Source: Enterobacter asburiae
Lineage (GTDB): Bacteria > Pseudomonadota > Gammaproteobacteria > Enterobacterales > Enterobacteriaceae
Assembly: GCF_007035645.1 (NCBI RefSeq)
Contig: NZ_AP019632.1
Span: forward strand, 2,976,001-3,040,000
DNA length: 64,000 nt
Reading direction: 5' to 3'
Shown: piece by piece, positions 33,272-41,977 of the stretch
Layout of the letters: every line of letters starts with the position of its first letter
Numbering within the stretch: the first letter of the stretch is position 1
Translations under genes and position numbers: made by a program
Notes under the pieces: generated by a model
The model's input: only the letters and a program-made list of their open reading frames with translations
Told to the model about the DNA's origin: nothing
The model's database searches: none

Positions 33272-34992
33272 TGCGTGCTCTGCTGCCTTATCTTGCGCTC
33301 TATAAACGCCACAAATGGATGCTGACGCTGGGGATTGTGCTGGCGATTGTCACGCTGCTCGCCAGCATTGGCCTGCTCACGCTTTCCGGCTGGTTCCTGT
33401 CGGCCTCGGCCGTCGCGGGCTTTGCCGGTTTATACAGCTTCAACTATATGCTCCCGGCTGCCGGTGTTCGCGGTACCGCCATCACGCGGACTGCCGGTCG
33501 CTATTTCGAACGCCTGGTCAGCCACGACGCCACTTTCCGCGTGCTGCAGCACCTGCGCATCTACACCTTCAGCAAACTGCTGCCCCTCTCCCCTGCCGGG
33601 CTGGCGCGTTTTCGTCAGGGTGAGTTACTTAACCGTGTCGTTGCGGATGTCGACACGCTGGATCACCTTTACCTGCGCGTGATTTCCCCGATCGTGGGCG
33701 CGTTTGTGGTGATTGTGGTGGTCACGCTGGGGCTGTCTGTTCTGGATGTTTCCGTTGCGCTGACGCTGGGCGGGATCATGCTGCTGACGCTCATCATTCT
33801 GCCGCCGCTGTTTTACCGCGCCGGGAAATCCACCGGGGAAAACCTGACGCGCCTGCGCGGAGACTACCGCCAGCAGCTCACCTCCTGGCTTCAGGGGCAG
33901 GCAGAGCTGACGATTTTTGGCGCCAGCAAGCGCTATCGCGCCCGCATGGAAAGTACGGAGCTTAACTGGCATGAGGCCCAGCGCCGCCAGTCGGAGCTGA
34001 CGGCCTTTTCTCAGGCGCTGATGATGTTAATCGGCGGCGTGGCGGTGATTGCCATGCTGTGGCTGGCTTCCGGCGATGTCGGGGGGAATTCACAGCCGGG
34101 TCCACTTATTGCCCTTTTCGTCTTCTGCGCGCTGGCGGCGTTTGAGGCGCTGGCCCCGGTGACGGGCGCCTTCCAGCATCTGGGCCAGGTGATCGCCTCT
34201 GCCCTGCGCATCACGCAGATTGCCGAGCAGGAGCCTGAAGTCACGTTCAGTGCCGGGCAGACCGCGGTACCAGAGCAGGTCGCGCTGACGCTTGAAGATG
34301 TCACCTTCGCCTATGACAAACAGGCGCAGAACGCGCTGGACGGTATTAACCTTTCTGTTAACGCAGGTCAGCGGATGGCGATCCTCGGCCGTACCGGCTG
34401 CGGTAAATCGACGCTGCTGCAGTTGCTGACCCGCGCCTGGGATCCGCAGCGCGGCCATATTCGTTTTAATAACACGTTGCTGACCGATTTCAGCGAGCAG
34501 GCCCTGCGCAAGACGGTGAGCGTCGTTCCGCAGCGCGTGCATCTGTTTAGCGCCACCCTGCGCGATAACCTGCTGCTGGCCGCGCCAGAGGCCTCTGATG
34601 ATGCGCTTCGCGCCGTGCTGGAGCAGGTCGGGCTGCAAAAACTGCTTGAGGACGACGGGCTTAACAGCTGGCTGGGCGAAGGCGGCCGTCAGCTGTCCGG
34701 CGGTGAACTGCGCCGTCTGGCAATTGCGCGCGCGCTGCTGCACGATGCGCCGCTGATGCTGCTCGACGAACCCACCGAGGGGCTGGATGCCACCACCGAG
34801 AGCCAAATCCTTGATTTGCTGGCGAATGTCATGACCGGCAAAACCGTGCTGATGGTCACACACCGCCTGCGCGGACTGGCGAGTTTTGATCGGATAATTG
34901 TGATGGACAACGGACACATTATTGAGCAAGGTAGTCACGCAGAGCTGTTGGCGAAACAGGGTCGCTACTACCAGTTTAAACAGCGTCTGTAG
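33271..34992 (+). CDS. cydC: CydC, partner half of the cysteine/glutathione ABC exporter
   Basis: 573-residue ABC half-transporter that forms a heterodimer with CydD; it binds haem in E. coli. The membrane domain begins MRALLPYLALYKRHKWML. The ATPase domain has Walker A LGRTGCGKSTLLQ, signature LSGGELRR and Walker B LMLLDEPTEGLD. Both nucleotide sites of the pair look intact. It is translationally coupled to cydD and followed by aat 45 bases downstream. Confidence 0.97.
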   Translation: MRALLPYLALYKRHKWMLTLGIVLAIVTLLASIGLLTLSGWFLSASAVAGFAGLYSFNYMLPAAGVRGTAITRTAGRYFERLVSHDATFRVLQHLRIYTFSKLLPLSPAGLARFRQGELLNRVVADVDTLDHLYLRVISPIVGAFVVIVVVTLGLSVLDVSVALTLGGIMLLTLIILPPLFYRAGKSTGENLTRLRGDYRQQLTSWLQGQAELTIFGASKRYRARMESTELNWHEAQRRQSELTAFSQALMMLIGGVAVIAMLWLASGDVGGNSQPGPLIALFVFCALAAFEALAPVTGAFQHLGQVIASALRITQIAEQEPEVTFSAGQTAVPEQVALTLEDVTFAYDKQAQNALDGINLSVNAGQRMAILGRTGCGKSTLLQLLTRAWDPQRGHIRFNNTLLTDFSEQALRKTVSVVPQRVHLFSATLRDNLLLAAPEASDDALRAVLEQVGLQKLLEDDGLNSWLGEGGRQLSGGELRRLAIARALLHDAPLMLLDEPTEGLDATTESQILDLLANVMTGKTVLMVTHRLRGLASFDRIIVMDNGHIIEQGSHAELLAKQGRYYQFKQRL

Positions 34993-35037
34993 ACTATATT
35001 TGTAGCGTCCTCACTCGCGTACTGGAGTTTTGCTGTC

Positions 35038-35742
35038 ATGCGCCTGGTCCAGCTTTCTCGTCATAACATCGCGTTCCCTTCTCCGGAAGGGGCGCTGCGT
35101 GAGCCCAACGGGCTGCTGGCCCTCGGCGGTGACCTCAGTCCCGCTCGACTATTAATGGCGTACCAGCGCGGTATCTTCCCCTGGTTTTCCCCCGGCGATC
35201 CGATTTTATGGTGGTCCCCCGATCCGCGTGCCGTGCTGTGGCCAGCGCAGTTTCACGCGAGCCGCAGCATGAAGCGTTTCCATGCGAAATCACCCTACCG
35301 CGTCACCCTCAACCACGCCTTTGGTCAGGTCATTGAAGGCTGCGCTGAAGACCGCTATGAAGGGACATGGATAACCCGCGATATCATTACCGCCTACCAC
35401 CAGCTCCATGAGCTTGGCTATGCCCACTCCATCGAGGTGTGGGAAGGCGGAGCGCTCGTCGGCGGCATGTACGGCGTGGCGCAAGGCACGCTATTTTGCG
35501 GCGAGTCGATGTTCTCTCGTGCCGTTAACGCCTCGAAAACCGCACTGCTGGTCTTCTGCGAGGCGTTTGCCCAGCGCGGTGGACGCCTGATCGATTGTCA
35601 GGTGCTCAACGAGCACACGGCCTCGCTGGGTGCTGTTGAAATCCCGCGACGCCAGTACATCGAACATCTCGATACCTGCCGTCAGGAGAAGCTCCCGCGC
35701 GACTTCTGGATACCGAGAACGCTCTTTATGCCCAATGCCTAA
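35038..35742 (+). CDS. aat: Leucyl/phenylalanyl-tRNA-protein transferase
   Basis: Adds Leu or Phe from tRNA to proteins with N-terminal Lys or Arg, creating N-degrons for ClpS-ClpAP. The 234-residue protein starts [20 protein letters not shown]. Family signatures visible are [25 protein letters not shown] near the N terminus, and GELVGG-like [14 protein letters not shown] with FCGESMFSR at about residues 140-165. The downstream partners clpS and clpA are in this window on the far side of the accessory insert. Confidence 0.97.
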   Translation: MRLVQLSRHNIAFPSPEGALREPNGLLALGGDLSPARLLMAYQRGIFPWFSPGDPILWWSPDPRAVLWPAQFHASRSMKRFHAKSPYRVTLNHAFGQVIEGCAEDRYEGTWITRDIITAYHQLHELGYAHSIEVWEGGALVGGMYGVAQGTLFCGESMFSRAVNASKTALLVFCEAFAQRGGRLIDCQVLNEHTASLGAVEIPRRQYIEHLDTCRQEKLPRDFWIPRTLFMPNA

Positions 35743-35772
35743 ATGTTTTCCGCATATTTTTTGTGAGGGTGT

Positions 35773-35778
35773 TATAAT
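35773..35778 (+). promoter_or_regulatory. Probable -10 element of an infA promoter
   Basis: Perfect TATAAT about 30 bases after the aat stop and 250 bases before infA. E. coli infA has two promoters, the distal one giving a long leader, so this fits the distal promoter. No good -35 is visible at the expected spacing. The 280 bases between aat and infA contain no gene. Confidence 0.5.
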
Positions 35779-36026
35779 TATGCCGCAGAGTAGCTTCTGC
35801 CTGTTGCCCCGCCGCCGTTTGGGACCCTCGCTTCAGATAACGTCCTGACGTTTATCCTGTTGTCTCCCCTTTACGAATGCGCTTCCTGTTCGGTTGTACC
35901 GTGACGCTTGGGCAATGCGCCGAAACTGTTTTGCTGCGTTTTAATCGCGCAATTCTTTACTTAATTGATGAATTTCGGCATTATCTTGCCGGTTCAAAAC
36001 TTGGTAGTGATACCCCAGAGGATTAG

Positions 36027-36245
<219 letters not shown>

Positions 36246-36280
36246 TTGTTTTCGCCTGTAATGGCAGATGAATATTAATT

Positions 36281-36311
36281 AAGGCCGGGATTTTCCCGGC
36301 CTTACTTTTTT
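36281..36311 (+). terminator. Terminator after infA
   Basis: Perfect 10-bp stem AAGGCCGGGA/TCCCGGCCTT with loop TTT (36281-36303), followed by ACTTTTTT. It lies 35 bases beyond the infA stop and marks the left edge of the accessory segment. Confidence 0.92.
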
Positions 36312-36415
36312 GTGCTGCAGGCTATTATTTGAACAATTATTTGTCCGTTCGATTCAGCGTCAGGGCTGTCTGTTCGACAGCAATGCCCTTTTAATGGCTG
36401 TGTCTGGCTATGCTA

Positions 36416-37942
36416 TCAGCCGTTTGCCACCTGATAACCTATATTTATCAAAGCATCAAGCTCGTCTTTTGCAAACAACCTTGCCCGGTAGCATTCACCA
36501 GAGAACTCTGGATAGCCATCCATCGAGCAAATCAGATCGTAGATTGTGGCAATAATATGGCCAGTTGCATCGCTGATAAAGAAAGAGCGTGCGTGGTTGG
36601 TGTAGATGCCATAGTAGTCACCATAATCTATTGCTGCCCCCATAAAATCAGTGACCTGAGGAACACGATCGGAGGGTAACTGGATAATGCTACCTGCCTG
36701 GGTTGCTGTATTGGCGACGAGATCAACAGCATAGAACATGACTCTCGCAGGATCGGTTTTGTAAGAATCAGTCGTTGAATCACGTGTAATATCTCGAGTA
36801 ACCGCATTGCCTTCATTATCAACGCAGGAGCGATTATCAAAGAGCGAAAGAACAAATTTTCCTTCAGTCTCATTGCTTAACCCAGCAAAAGCGCTATTTT
36901 TAGTGACGAATACGGTATGAGCGCCATTTTCAAAACTCTCAATACCGGAAGTATCTATCTGCGTAACGCCCTGTCCTGCTGCGAAATTACTGTTAAATCC
37001 CCCGGTATTAATACTCCATAATATCTTGCCGTCGGCAGGAGAAATACCAAACGTCAGGCCTGCAGAGCGAGTATGGACAACAATCGCTTCAGCATTTGCC
37101 TCGCCTGCGGGGATCCAGGAAAGCGAGTTAAGGTGAGCATCGTTTGTGGGGCTATTATTCAGGATCTGAGTATTATCAAATGCACGGGTATAATTTTTTG
37201 CCCACAGCATCACGCCTGTCTTTTCATCAAATTTTAAAATTGATGCGTCCTGTCTCATCGTATTGGTCGAACGGTCCGGGTTATCATTACCAATCATGAA
37301 AAGATTATCGGCGGAATCCCAAATCAGATCGTGGGTGTTAGCATAGCGGTTACCATCGCGGTCACGTAAATCAAACTCCAGAATCTCGTTGCCCAAAATA
37401 TCGATTTTGAAAAAGCGTCGCCCATACCAGTGTTCATCTTCATCACTGCCGATATAGAAATAACCATTATGCGTTTTTAGCATCTGATTACGGTAGGGCT
37501 GAGCATAATAGCAGCGAAGATCGCCGTTCCGGTCGTAGCCATCACAATTGGTAGTCATTAACCAACTGTTTCCCCATACGGTCGTGAAGTTAGCGGGATC
37601 CGTTTGCTCAATATCGATATGGAAAATTGTCCCATCGCGGTAGAGTTGTTGCTGTGTGCTTACCTGGATGGTTTGATTAAAAATTTCCACTCCGCTAAGG
37701 TTTTTAAAGACAACCTGCACCTGGTTAAGGTAGTTTGCATACAGTCCAATAACCGGGATTTTTATCTCAGGTAAAGAGACAATGTCATTTGAAGAATACG
37801 TAAAGTCTAAACTTGTCGTGCTAGTCGATCTTCCCAGTACCGTATAGGAATATGTTATCGCCTCATCAATTATAAACTTCAGATAGACCGCAAGCTGGTT
37901 GTTAGCAGGGGCGAGTTCCATTCCAAGATAGGTAATTGCCAT
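36416..37942 (-). CDS. Arylsulfate sulfotransferase-like protein (AssT family), no signal peptide
   Basis: A 508-residue protein resembling the Arylsulfotrans (AssT) family, which moves a sulfate group from phenolic sulfate esters to other phenols without PAPS via a sulfohistidine. An N-terminal beta domain (about 1-115) precedes a repeat-rich propeller-like part. Candidate equivalents of the active-site residues are H204 (ANTHDLIWD), H270 (NDAHLNSLSW), R292 (VVHTRSAG) and H342 (NGAHTVFVT). The ATG at 37940-37942 follows AGGTG; a GTG lies three codons upstream, and a stop precedes both. No signal peptide is present, unlike periplasmic AssT, yet five cysteines occur (133, 144, 373, 472, 484). 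Second gene of an operon, 22 bases after the nucleotidase. The residue assignments are inferred. Confidence 0.75.
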   Translation of the reverse strand: MAITYLGMELAPANNQLAVYLKFIIDEAITYSYTVLGRSTSTTSLDFTYSSNDIVSLPEIKIPVIGLYANYLNQVQVVFKNLSGVEIFNQTIQVSTQQQLYRDGTIFHIDIEQTDPANFTTVWGNSWLMTTNCDGYDRNGDLRCYYAQPYRNQMLKTHNGYFYIGSDEDEHWYGRRFFKIDILGNEILEFDLRDRDGNRYANTHDLIWDSADNLFMIGNDNPDRSTNTMRQDASILKFDEKTGVMLWAKNYTRAFDNTQILNNSPTNDAHLNSLSWIPAGEANAEAIVVHTRSAGLTFGISPADGKILWSINTGGFNSNFAAGQGVTQIDTSGIESFENGAHTVFVTKNSAFAGLSNETEGKFVLSLFDNRSCVDNEGNAVTRDITRDSTTDSYKTDPARVMFYAVDLVANTATQAGSIIQLPSDRVPQVTDFMGAAIDYGDYYGIYTNHARSFFISDATGHIIATIYDLICSMDGYPEFSGECYRARLFAKDELDALINIGYQVANG

Positions 37943-37964
37943 ATTATTCACCTGTTGTTAATTA

Positions 37965-39518
37965 TTACTGTGTAACTTCTTTTACTCGCATCTCATTCAC
38001 CTGTTGGGGAATGATCTTATTTCCTTTCACCAGATAATCAATAACCGCATTGGAAAGGTTATATCCACCTTTTACCTGTTTGTTCTGTCCATCAATGAAT
38101 GCAGTAAAGCCATCACCACCAGGGGCAAGGAAACTATTTGTCGCTACGCGATAAGTATCAGAGTCTACAATTGGCTTGCCATTAAGCGTAAGTAGCACAA
38201 CGCGTTGCCCGACAGGTTTATGTTGGTCGTAGCGCATCTCCAGTCCTTTCGACATCTGCAAAACACCGTTAGTGAGTGACGCACTATGCTCCATAAGATT
38301 TCGTAAGGATTTCCCATTCAAATCCATTACGGTAAGCTCATTTGGAAACGGGAACGCGCTAATAACATCGCCGAGGGTTATCGGACCGGCATTCAAATCA
38401 GCCCGCAGACCACCTGAATTAGTGAGCGCCAGTTGCGCATCAGGCGCAGCGGCAAGCATTGCATCGGTAAATAAATTGCCCAGCGAAGATGATTCCCCGT
38501 AGGCGCGCGTAAGCGTAACAGGCGTCTCTCCAACTTTTTGGCGAACCGTTTCGGAGAGCTTTTTATTCCAGCTATCAATAACACTCTGAGTTGCCGGATC
38601 GGGTTTCCATTCATCAGCATAAAGGGTCTTAAGTTCGAAGCTTTTTATTTTGTTGTGATGTTTTTTTAGATCCACATCCAGGACCAGTTTACCAATATCA
38701 ATCCCACCACTGTCAGTCGAAAGCACCAGCGTGTTACCTACTTTAAGCGGCTCCGGCGTTCCAACATGCGCATGTCCGGTAATCAGAATATCCAGTCCTT
38801 TCACCTGCTTCGCCGTCTGGATATCCTTATCAAGGGCGCGTTTGACATCAGTATTGCCGATACTGGACTGGCGTGCAGGGAAACCTTCATGCATGAGTGC
38901 AACGGTTATATCTACTTTTCCACGTAGTTCATCCAGATAACGCTGGAGATATTTCACCTCGTCACGCGCTTCAATGCCCTGACGCATTGACGATGAAACG
39001 GTGTCATCGAAAGCAAACACGCCATGCAACCCAATGACCCCAATTTTAACGCCATCCTTTTCAAGGATTGTATACGGCTTATTCCAGAAAAGGACATTAC
39101 TATTTTTATAAAACACGTTACCTAACAGTATCGGGAATTTAGCCTGGCTGAGCTGTATCAGCGTATTATCCCAACCATGGTCGAACTCATGATTGCCGAC
39201 AGACGCAGCATCAAATGACATTGTATTCATAATATCTATGATTGCCCGCCCTTTTGTCAGGCTGCTAATGTATGGACCGGTAAAGTAATCTCCAGCATCG
39301 AAATAAAAAGTAGCCTTATTCTTTTGCTTTTCTTGCTTGACGTAAGTCGCAATATTTGCGAAGCCACCAACAGCTCTTTTACCCTCTGCAACATAAGGGA
39401 GTTTATAGGGCTCAACATGTGCATGCAGGTCATTGGTATAAATGACGGTAACTTCCTGCGCTGGACTTAGCGAAGCATATCCCGATAGTAATAAAACCGC
39501 GATTACTGTTTTTTTCAT
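37965..39518 (-). CDS. Periplasmic 5'-nucleotidase/metallophosphatase (UshA-type)
   Basis: A 517-residue two-domain exported phosphatase. It has a signal peptide to about residue 20 (SLSPA/QEV). The metallophosphatase domain contains the di-metal motifs YTNDLHAH (D30, H32), [19 protein letters not shown] and [12 protein letters not shown]. The C-terminal 5'-nucleotidase domain has [41 protein letters not shown] and the substrate-clamp motif FLAPGGDGF. It should release nucleosides and phosphate from periplasmic nucleotides; the exact substrate is open, as UshA itself (550 residues) is a different gene. First gene of a two-gene operon behind a CRP-type promoter. Confidence 0.88.
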   Translation of the reverse strand: MKKTVIAVLLLSGYASLSPAQEVTVIYTNDLHAHVEPYKLPYVAEGKRAVGGFANIATYVKQEKQKNKATFYFDAGDYFTGPYISSLTKGRAIIDIMNTMSFDAASVGNHEFDHGWDNTLIQLSQAKFPILLGNVFYKNSNVLFWNKPYTILEKDGVKIGVIGLHGVFAFDDTVSSSMRQGIEARDEVKYLQRYLDELRGKVDITVALMHEGFPARQSSIGNTDVKRALDKDIQTAKQVKGLDILITGHAHVGTPEPLKVGNTLVLSTDSGGIDIGKLVLDVDLKKHHNKIKSFELKTLYADEWKPDPATQSVIDSWNKKLSETVRQKVGETPVTLTRAYGESSSLGNLFTDAMLAAAPDAQLALTNSGGLRADLNAGPITLGDVISAFPFPNELTVMDLNGKSLRNLMEHSASLTNGVLQMSKGLEMRYDQHKPVGQRVVLLTLNGKPIVDSDTYRVATNSFLAPGGDGFTAFIDGQNKQVKGGYNLSNAVIDYLVKGNKIIPQQVNEMRVKEVTQ

Positions 39519-39549
39519 TTTTTAACTCTCGAATTAAAGAAAGAATTTC

Positions 39550-39591
39550 ATTATCGATTAGCAAAAAACAGATTTTGTGAGCCTTCTCACG
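39550..39591 (-). promoter_or_regulatory. CRP-type promoter of the nucleotidase-sulfotransferase operon
   Basis: The plus-strand sequence TGTGA-GCCTTC-TCACG (39576-39591) matches the CRP consensus TGTGA-N6-TCACA at 9 of 10 positions. On the minus strand a -10-like GATAAT lies at 39550-39555; the expected start near 39543 puts the site centre at about -41, the class II activator position. The site lies between the operon and the divergent zinc-ribbon gene, so it could also affect that gene. Confidence 0.7.
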
Positions 39592-39649
39592 ACATATGGA
39601 AAAGGGAGACGCGAAAATTTACGACTAACAGAATCAGTTGGTGAAGCCC

Positions 39650-40915
39650 ATGGAATTCGCTCCAAAAATAGATCTCAATGTTTGTAAAAGCTGGTCATGT
39701 CCAAATCTCGGAATACCAGATGCGAGTGATTATGTTTTTCCTGTTTATCGTCTGGGCTACGCTGCACTTGAATGTCAAAAATGTGGCAGTCTTCCTCCAC
39801 TGTTTAATACAAAAGAATGTGACGAGTGGTTCAGTCAATTCATGCAACGAAAATTAGGAAATACAGGACAAGGTTGTCCCCGCTGTTTTACAGCGCACGT
39901 CATTCGCTATGGATACACAAAAGCCAGAACACCCCGCTTTCAATGTTGCACCTGCCGTTATGTATTTACTCCACACTATGACAATGCTGTAGGCCTGAAT
40001 AAAAATATCACCCTTCTTTCCCAGCTCGAACAAGGGGTGCACTCTGGTGAAACGACAAACCAAAGGGTCCTTGCACACGCGGTTAACGGGTTCGAGCACG
40101 ATCTGCATGTTTCACTCCCTGCGCTAACAAGGGTGTCAACGACCACAATGGTTATACCGTTTCAGGGTCATTCTGCGAGGCAGAAACTGTATGTTGTAAT
40201 CAGTGCCGATGCTGACTCCGGCAAAATTATTCAAATAACAACCAACTATTGCGACTGGAAGGCAGGTGATACATTGCTATATCAGGGTTCTAAGTCTTTC
40301 CCTTCTTCGATACTCCCGTCGAGCGATACCGATCTTATTCGGGAGCAAGAGATGCAATTTCTTAAACGGAGTCAATTTGATGAAATTCAGTACGGTAGTG
40401 CCGAGCTTAAGCGAAACGATCGGGGAAGCATGGTCCGTCCTGTCATTACCATACACAGTCATTTCCAGAGATTAAAACGACGCTTCCCGGGTGTAACCGA
40501 TCATTATCTCGCCCATGAGTGCGTTTTGCGCGGCGGGGCTATAACTGCCTGGTCAACAGAAGTCCGACTTGGGAAAACCGATCTTTGGTTTGTGTCTGAA
40601 AATATTGAAAACGCCAACCTCTCTGACAAAGCATTTTGCCTTACTGGTAGCTGGAAAATGGGATGGTGGAAAAATGTGTGGCAGCGTTGGGATAATGGCG
40701 AGATATGCAAGATGATTGGCCTGCTGACCGGACAGCAAAGTACAGCGGAGCCCGCGTTGATTTCACTTGCATCCTGCACTGCATTTGCTGTCTGGCTGAA
40801 ATCCCATCCATGGTCATTACAGTGTCATAACTTTGGGGCGCGGGTAGTGAGCCAGCATTTAGTGGGTCTTGGCTGTATTTATAACCAACAGATAAAGGAA
40901 AATTCAGGCCGTTAA
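39650..40915 (+). CDS. Two-zinc-ribbon protein of unknown function, possibly transposase-derived
   Basis: A 421-residue cytoplasmic protein I cannot name. Two N-terminal zinc ribbons are visible: C12/C17 with C42/C45 (ECQKCGSLPPLF) and C76/C79 with C99/C102 (GCPRCF ... FQCCTCRYVFTP). The second, with RYGYTKARTPRFQC between its knuckles, looks like the IS1-type InsA zinc ribbon. The C-terminal two thirds begin with LYVVISADADSGKIIQITTN, vaguely like a transposase core; no catalytic triad can be claimed. ATG at 39650 has GGTGAAG five bases upstream; a TTG at 39638 and a GTG at 39641 are alternatives. It is divergent from the nucleotidase operon and AT-richer than the core genes. No terminal repeats were seen. 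Confidence 0.6.
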   Translation: MEFAPKIDLNVCKSWSCPNLGIPDASDYVFPVYRLGYAALECQKCGSLPPLFNTKECDEWFSQFMQRKLGNTGQGCPRCFTAHVIRYGYTKARTPRFQCCTCRYVFTPHYDNAVGLNKNITLLSQLEQGVHSGETTNQRVLAHAVNGFEHDLHVSLPALTRVSTTTMVIPFQGHSARQKLYVVISADADSGKIIQITTNYCDWKAGDTLLYQGSKSFPSSILPSSDTDLIREQEMQFLKRSQFDEIQYGSAELKRNDRGSMVRPVITIHSHFQRLKRRFPGVTDHYLAHECVLRGGAITAWSTEVRLGKTDLWFVSENIENANLSDKAFCLTGSWKMGWWKNVWQRWDNGEICKMIGLLTGQQSTAEPALISLASCTAFAVWLKSHPWSLQCHNFGARVVSQHLVGLGCIYNQQIKENSGR

Positions 40916-41072
40916 GGGCTACATAACGCGAGCTGTACGGCAGCGAACTGAAAGCGAACTGCACTATTTTTTATTGTCATCAAAAGTTATTAACCTCTTC
41001 CTGTAACACCCACTTTTCCGAAGATTAATCCATTTGGCGTCAGAGGAACTCCCCCGACGCCTCGGATCGACG
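40916..41072. other. Convergent gap with GC hairpin
   Basis: Between the zinc-ribbon gene and the small unknown gene. It contains a stem GGCGTC/GACGCC (41036-41061) with further inner pairs but no T-run; possibly a weak terminator. Confidence 0.35.
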
Positions 41073-41510
41073 TCAGGAAATAATGTGAATTACCGTTTTT
41101 GCACTTTGAGGTGCAACGACATCTGCGGCCATCGAATGCGTTATGTCATGCAGCAGTCCCGTCAGGTGCGGCAACATATCGCGGTCAAAATGCGATACCA
41201 GCAGTATGTGGTTTAACGCCCGGCAGTAATCACACTGTGCTTCGGTATCTTCCAGCAACCACTCTTTTTGTCGCGGTTGTTCTGCTTCGTCCTCAAATTC
41301 CACCACCTGAAAATCACGCATTGATTCTGTGAGGCCAGCTTTCATTTCTTCCAGATACGCACCCAGGCAGCGGCAGACGGGCTGCGTTTGTGGGAGTGAT
41401 GTGCAGTCGAGGAGGATTTCAGTGAGCAGTTTGCAGCGCTCTGCAAGGGTTGGGAGATCGGGGTTGAGGGAGAGTTCGCTATAAAGCTGGGAGATAGACT
41501 GGTTTTTCAT
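41073..41510 (-). CDS. Small acidic protein of unknown function
   Basis: A 145-residue protein starting MKNQSISQLYSELSLNPDLP if the ATG at 41508-41510 is used (GGAA upstream); in-frame ATGs at 41516 and 41525 would give up to 150 residues. It is mostly helical, acidic in the middle (VEFEDEAEQ) and has cysteines in the pattern LLDCTSL, VCRCLG and QCDYCRAL. No signal peptide or membrane segment. I recognise no family with confidence; its size and position behind a structured leader recall small early genes of P4-like satellite phages, but that is inference. It has its own promoter and a leader of about 140 bases. Confidence 0.6.
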   Translation of the reverse strand: MKNQSISQLYSELSLNPDLPTLAERCKLLTEILLDCTSLPQTQPVCRCLGAYLEEMKAGLTESMRDFQVVEFEDEAEQPRQKEWLLEDTEAQCDYCRALNHILLVSHFDRDMLPHLTGLLHDITHSMAADVVAPQSAKTVIHIIS

Positions 41511-41525
41511 AATCATAATTTCCAT

Positions 41526-41664
41526 ATTAGATGCTGAAAACTACCACCAGAAACGCCAACTTCGGGTGGCAGACTGAACCGGTTTGGCGTACCGACCATA
41601 TGGAAAATCGGCGCTTCAAAAGAAGCCCCGGTTCAGCCCACCATATTTGAAGGTACGGATTATA
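41526..41664 (-). promoter_or_regulatory. Promoter and mutually exclusive stem-loop leader of the small unknown gene
   Basis: The minus strand has TTCACT-N16-TATAAT (-10 at 41659-41664) and then a leader of about 130 bases. In plus coordinates the pairing segments are CTGAACCGG (41574-41582) with CCGGTTCAG (41628-41636), and GCTTC/GAAGC (41613-41626). ACGCCAA (41553-41559) can pair with TTGGCGT (41584-41590). GGTGG (41565-41569) can pair with either CCACC at 41544-41548 or CCACC at 41638-41642. These alternatives cannot form together, which suggests an RNA switch or an immunity-type leader. Confidence 0.6.
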
Positions 41665-41734
41665 CCGCAGCTAACAAAAGAGTGAACGAAACCAGTGACA
41701 TTGCTGTGAGCAACATCTTTCCATATGTGTGTAA

Positions 41735-41770
41735 TCAGGACGCCAATCCTGACACCTGATTTTGCAGGTG
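41735..41770. repeat. Two adjacent perfect hairpins
   Basis: TCAGGA-N6-TCCTGA is immediately followed by CACCTG-N6-CAGGTG. Both have 6-bp stems and 6-base loops, with no T-run behind. They lie upstream of the small unknown gene's promoter; function unknown. Confidence 0.5.
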
Positions 41771-41851
41771 CGCCGCCATTTTATTACTGTGGATTTATCC
41801 AGCAACTGACTTCGAAAGAAACTGGAAAGCGCCTCGCAAAATTCCTCTGCG

Positions 41852-41892
41852 GCCTGATGCCCTCACCCCAACCCTCTCCCACAGGGAGAGGG
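41852..41892 (+). repeat. 41-bp interspersed hairpin repeat, copy 1
   Basis: Contains a 9-bp stem CCCTCTCCC/GGGAGAGGG with loop ACA and an upstream GCCTGATGCCCTCACCCC block. An inverted, slightly diverged copy lies at 52095-52135 after aqpZ, showing that it is a dispersed element rather than a gene-specific terminator. Confidence 0.75.
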
Positions 41893-41948
41893 AGAAAACA
41901 CTAAAAACGACAACACTGTTGTCGTTTTGCTTTTACCTTGGCAGGCAT

Positions 41949-41977
41949 AAAAAAACCGGGCAAATGCCCGGTTTTTT
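41949..41977 (-). terminator. Terminator after clpA
   Basis: Perfect 8-bp stem AACCGGGC/GCCCGGTT with loop AAAT (41954-41973) and long A and T tracts on either side. It ends clpA 16 bases past its stop and could work on both strands. Confidence 0.9.

Noticed and set aside
36335..36400. Possible tRNA remnant (GTTCGATTC) after infA
   Set aside because: The flanking bases do not form a T-stem or acceptor stem and there is no anticodon arm; the nearby CTGTC/GACAG hairpin is not tRNA-like.
39650..40915. Active IS1-type insertion sequence
   Set aside because: No terminal inverted repeats or target duplications are visible and there is no InsB-type partner frame; only the zinc ribbon resembles IS1.
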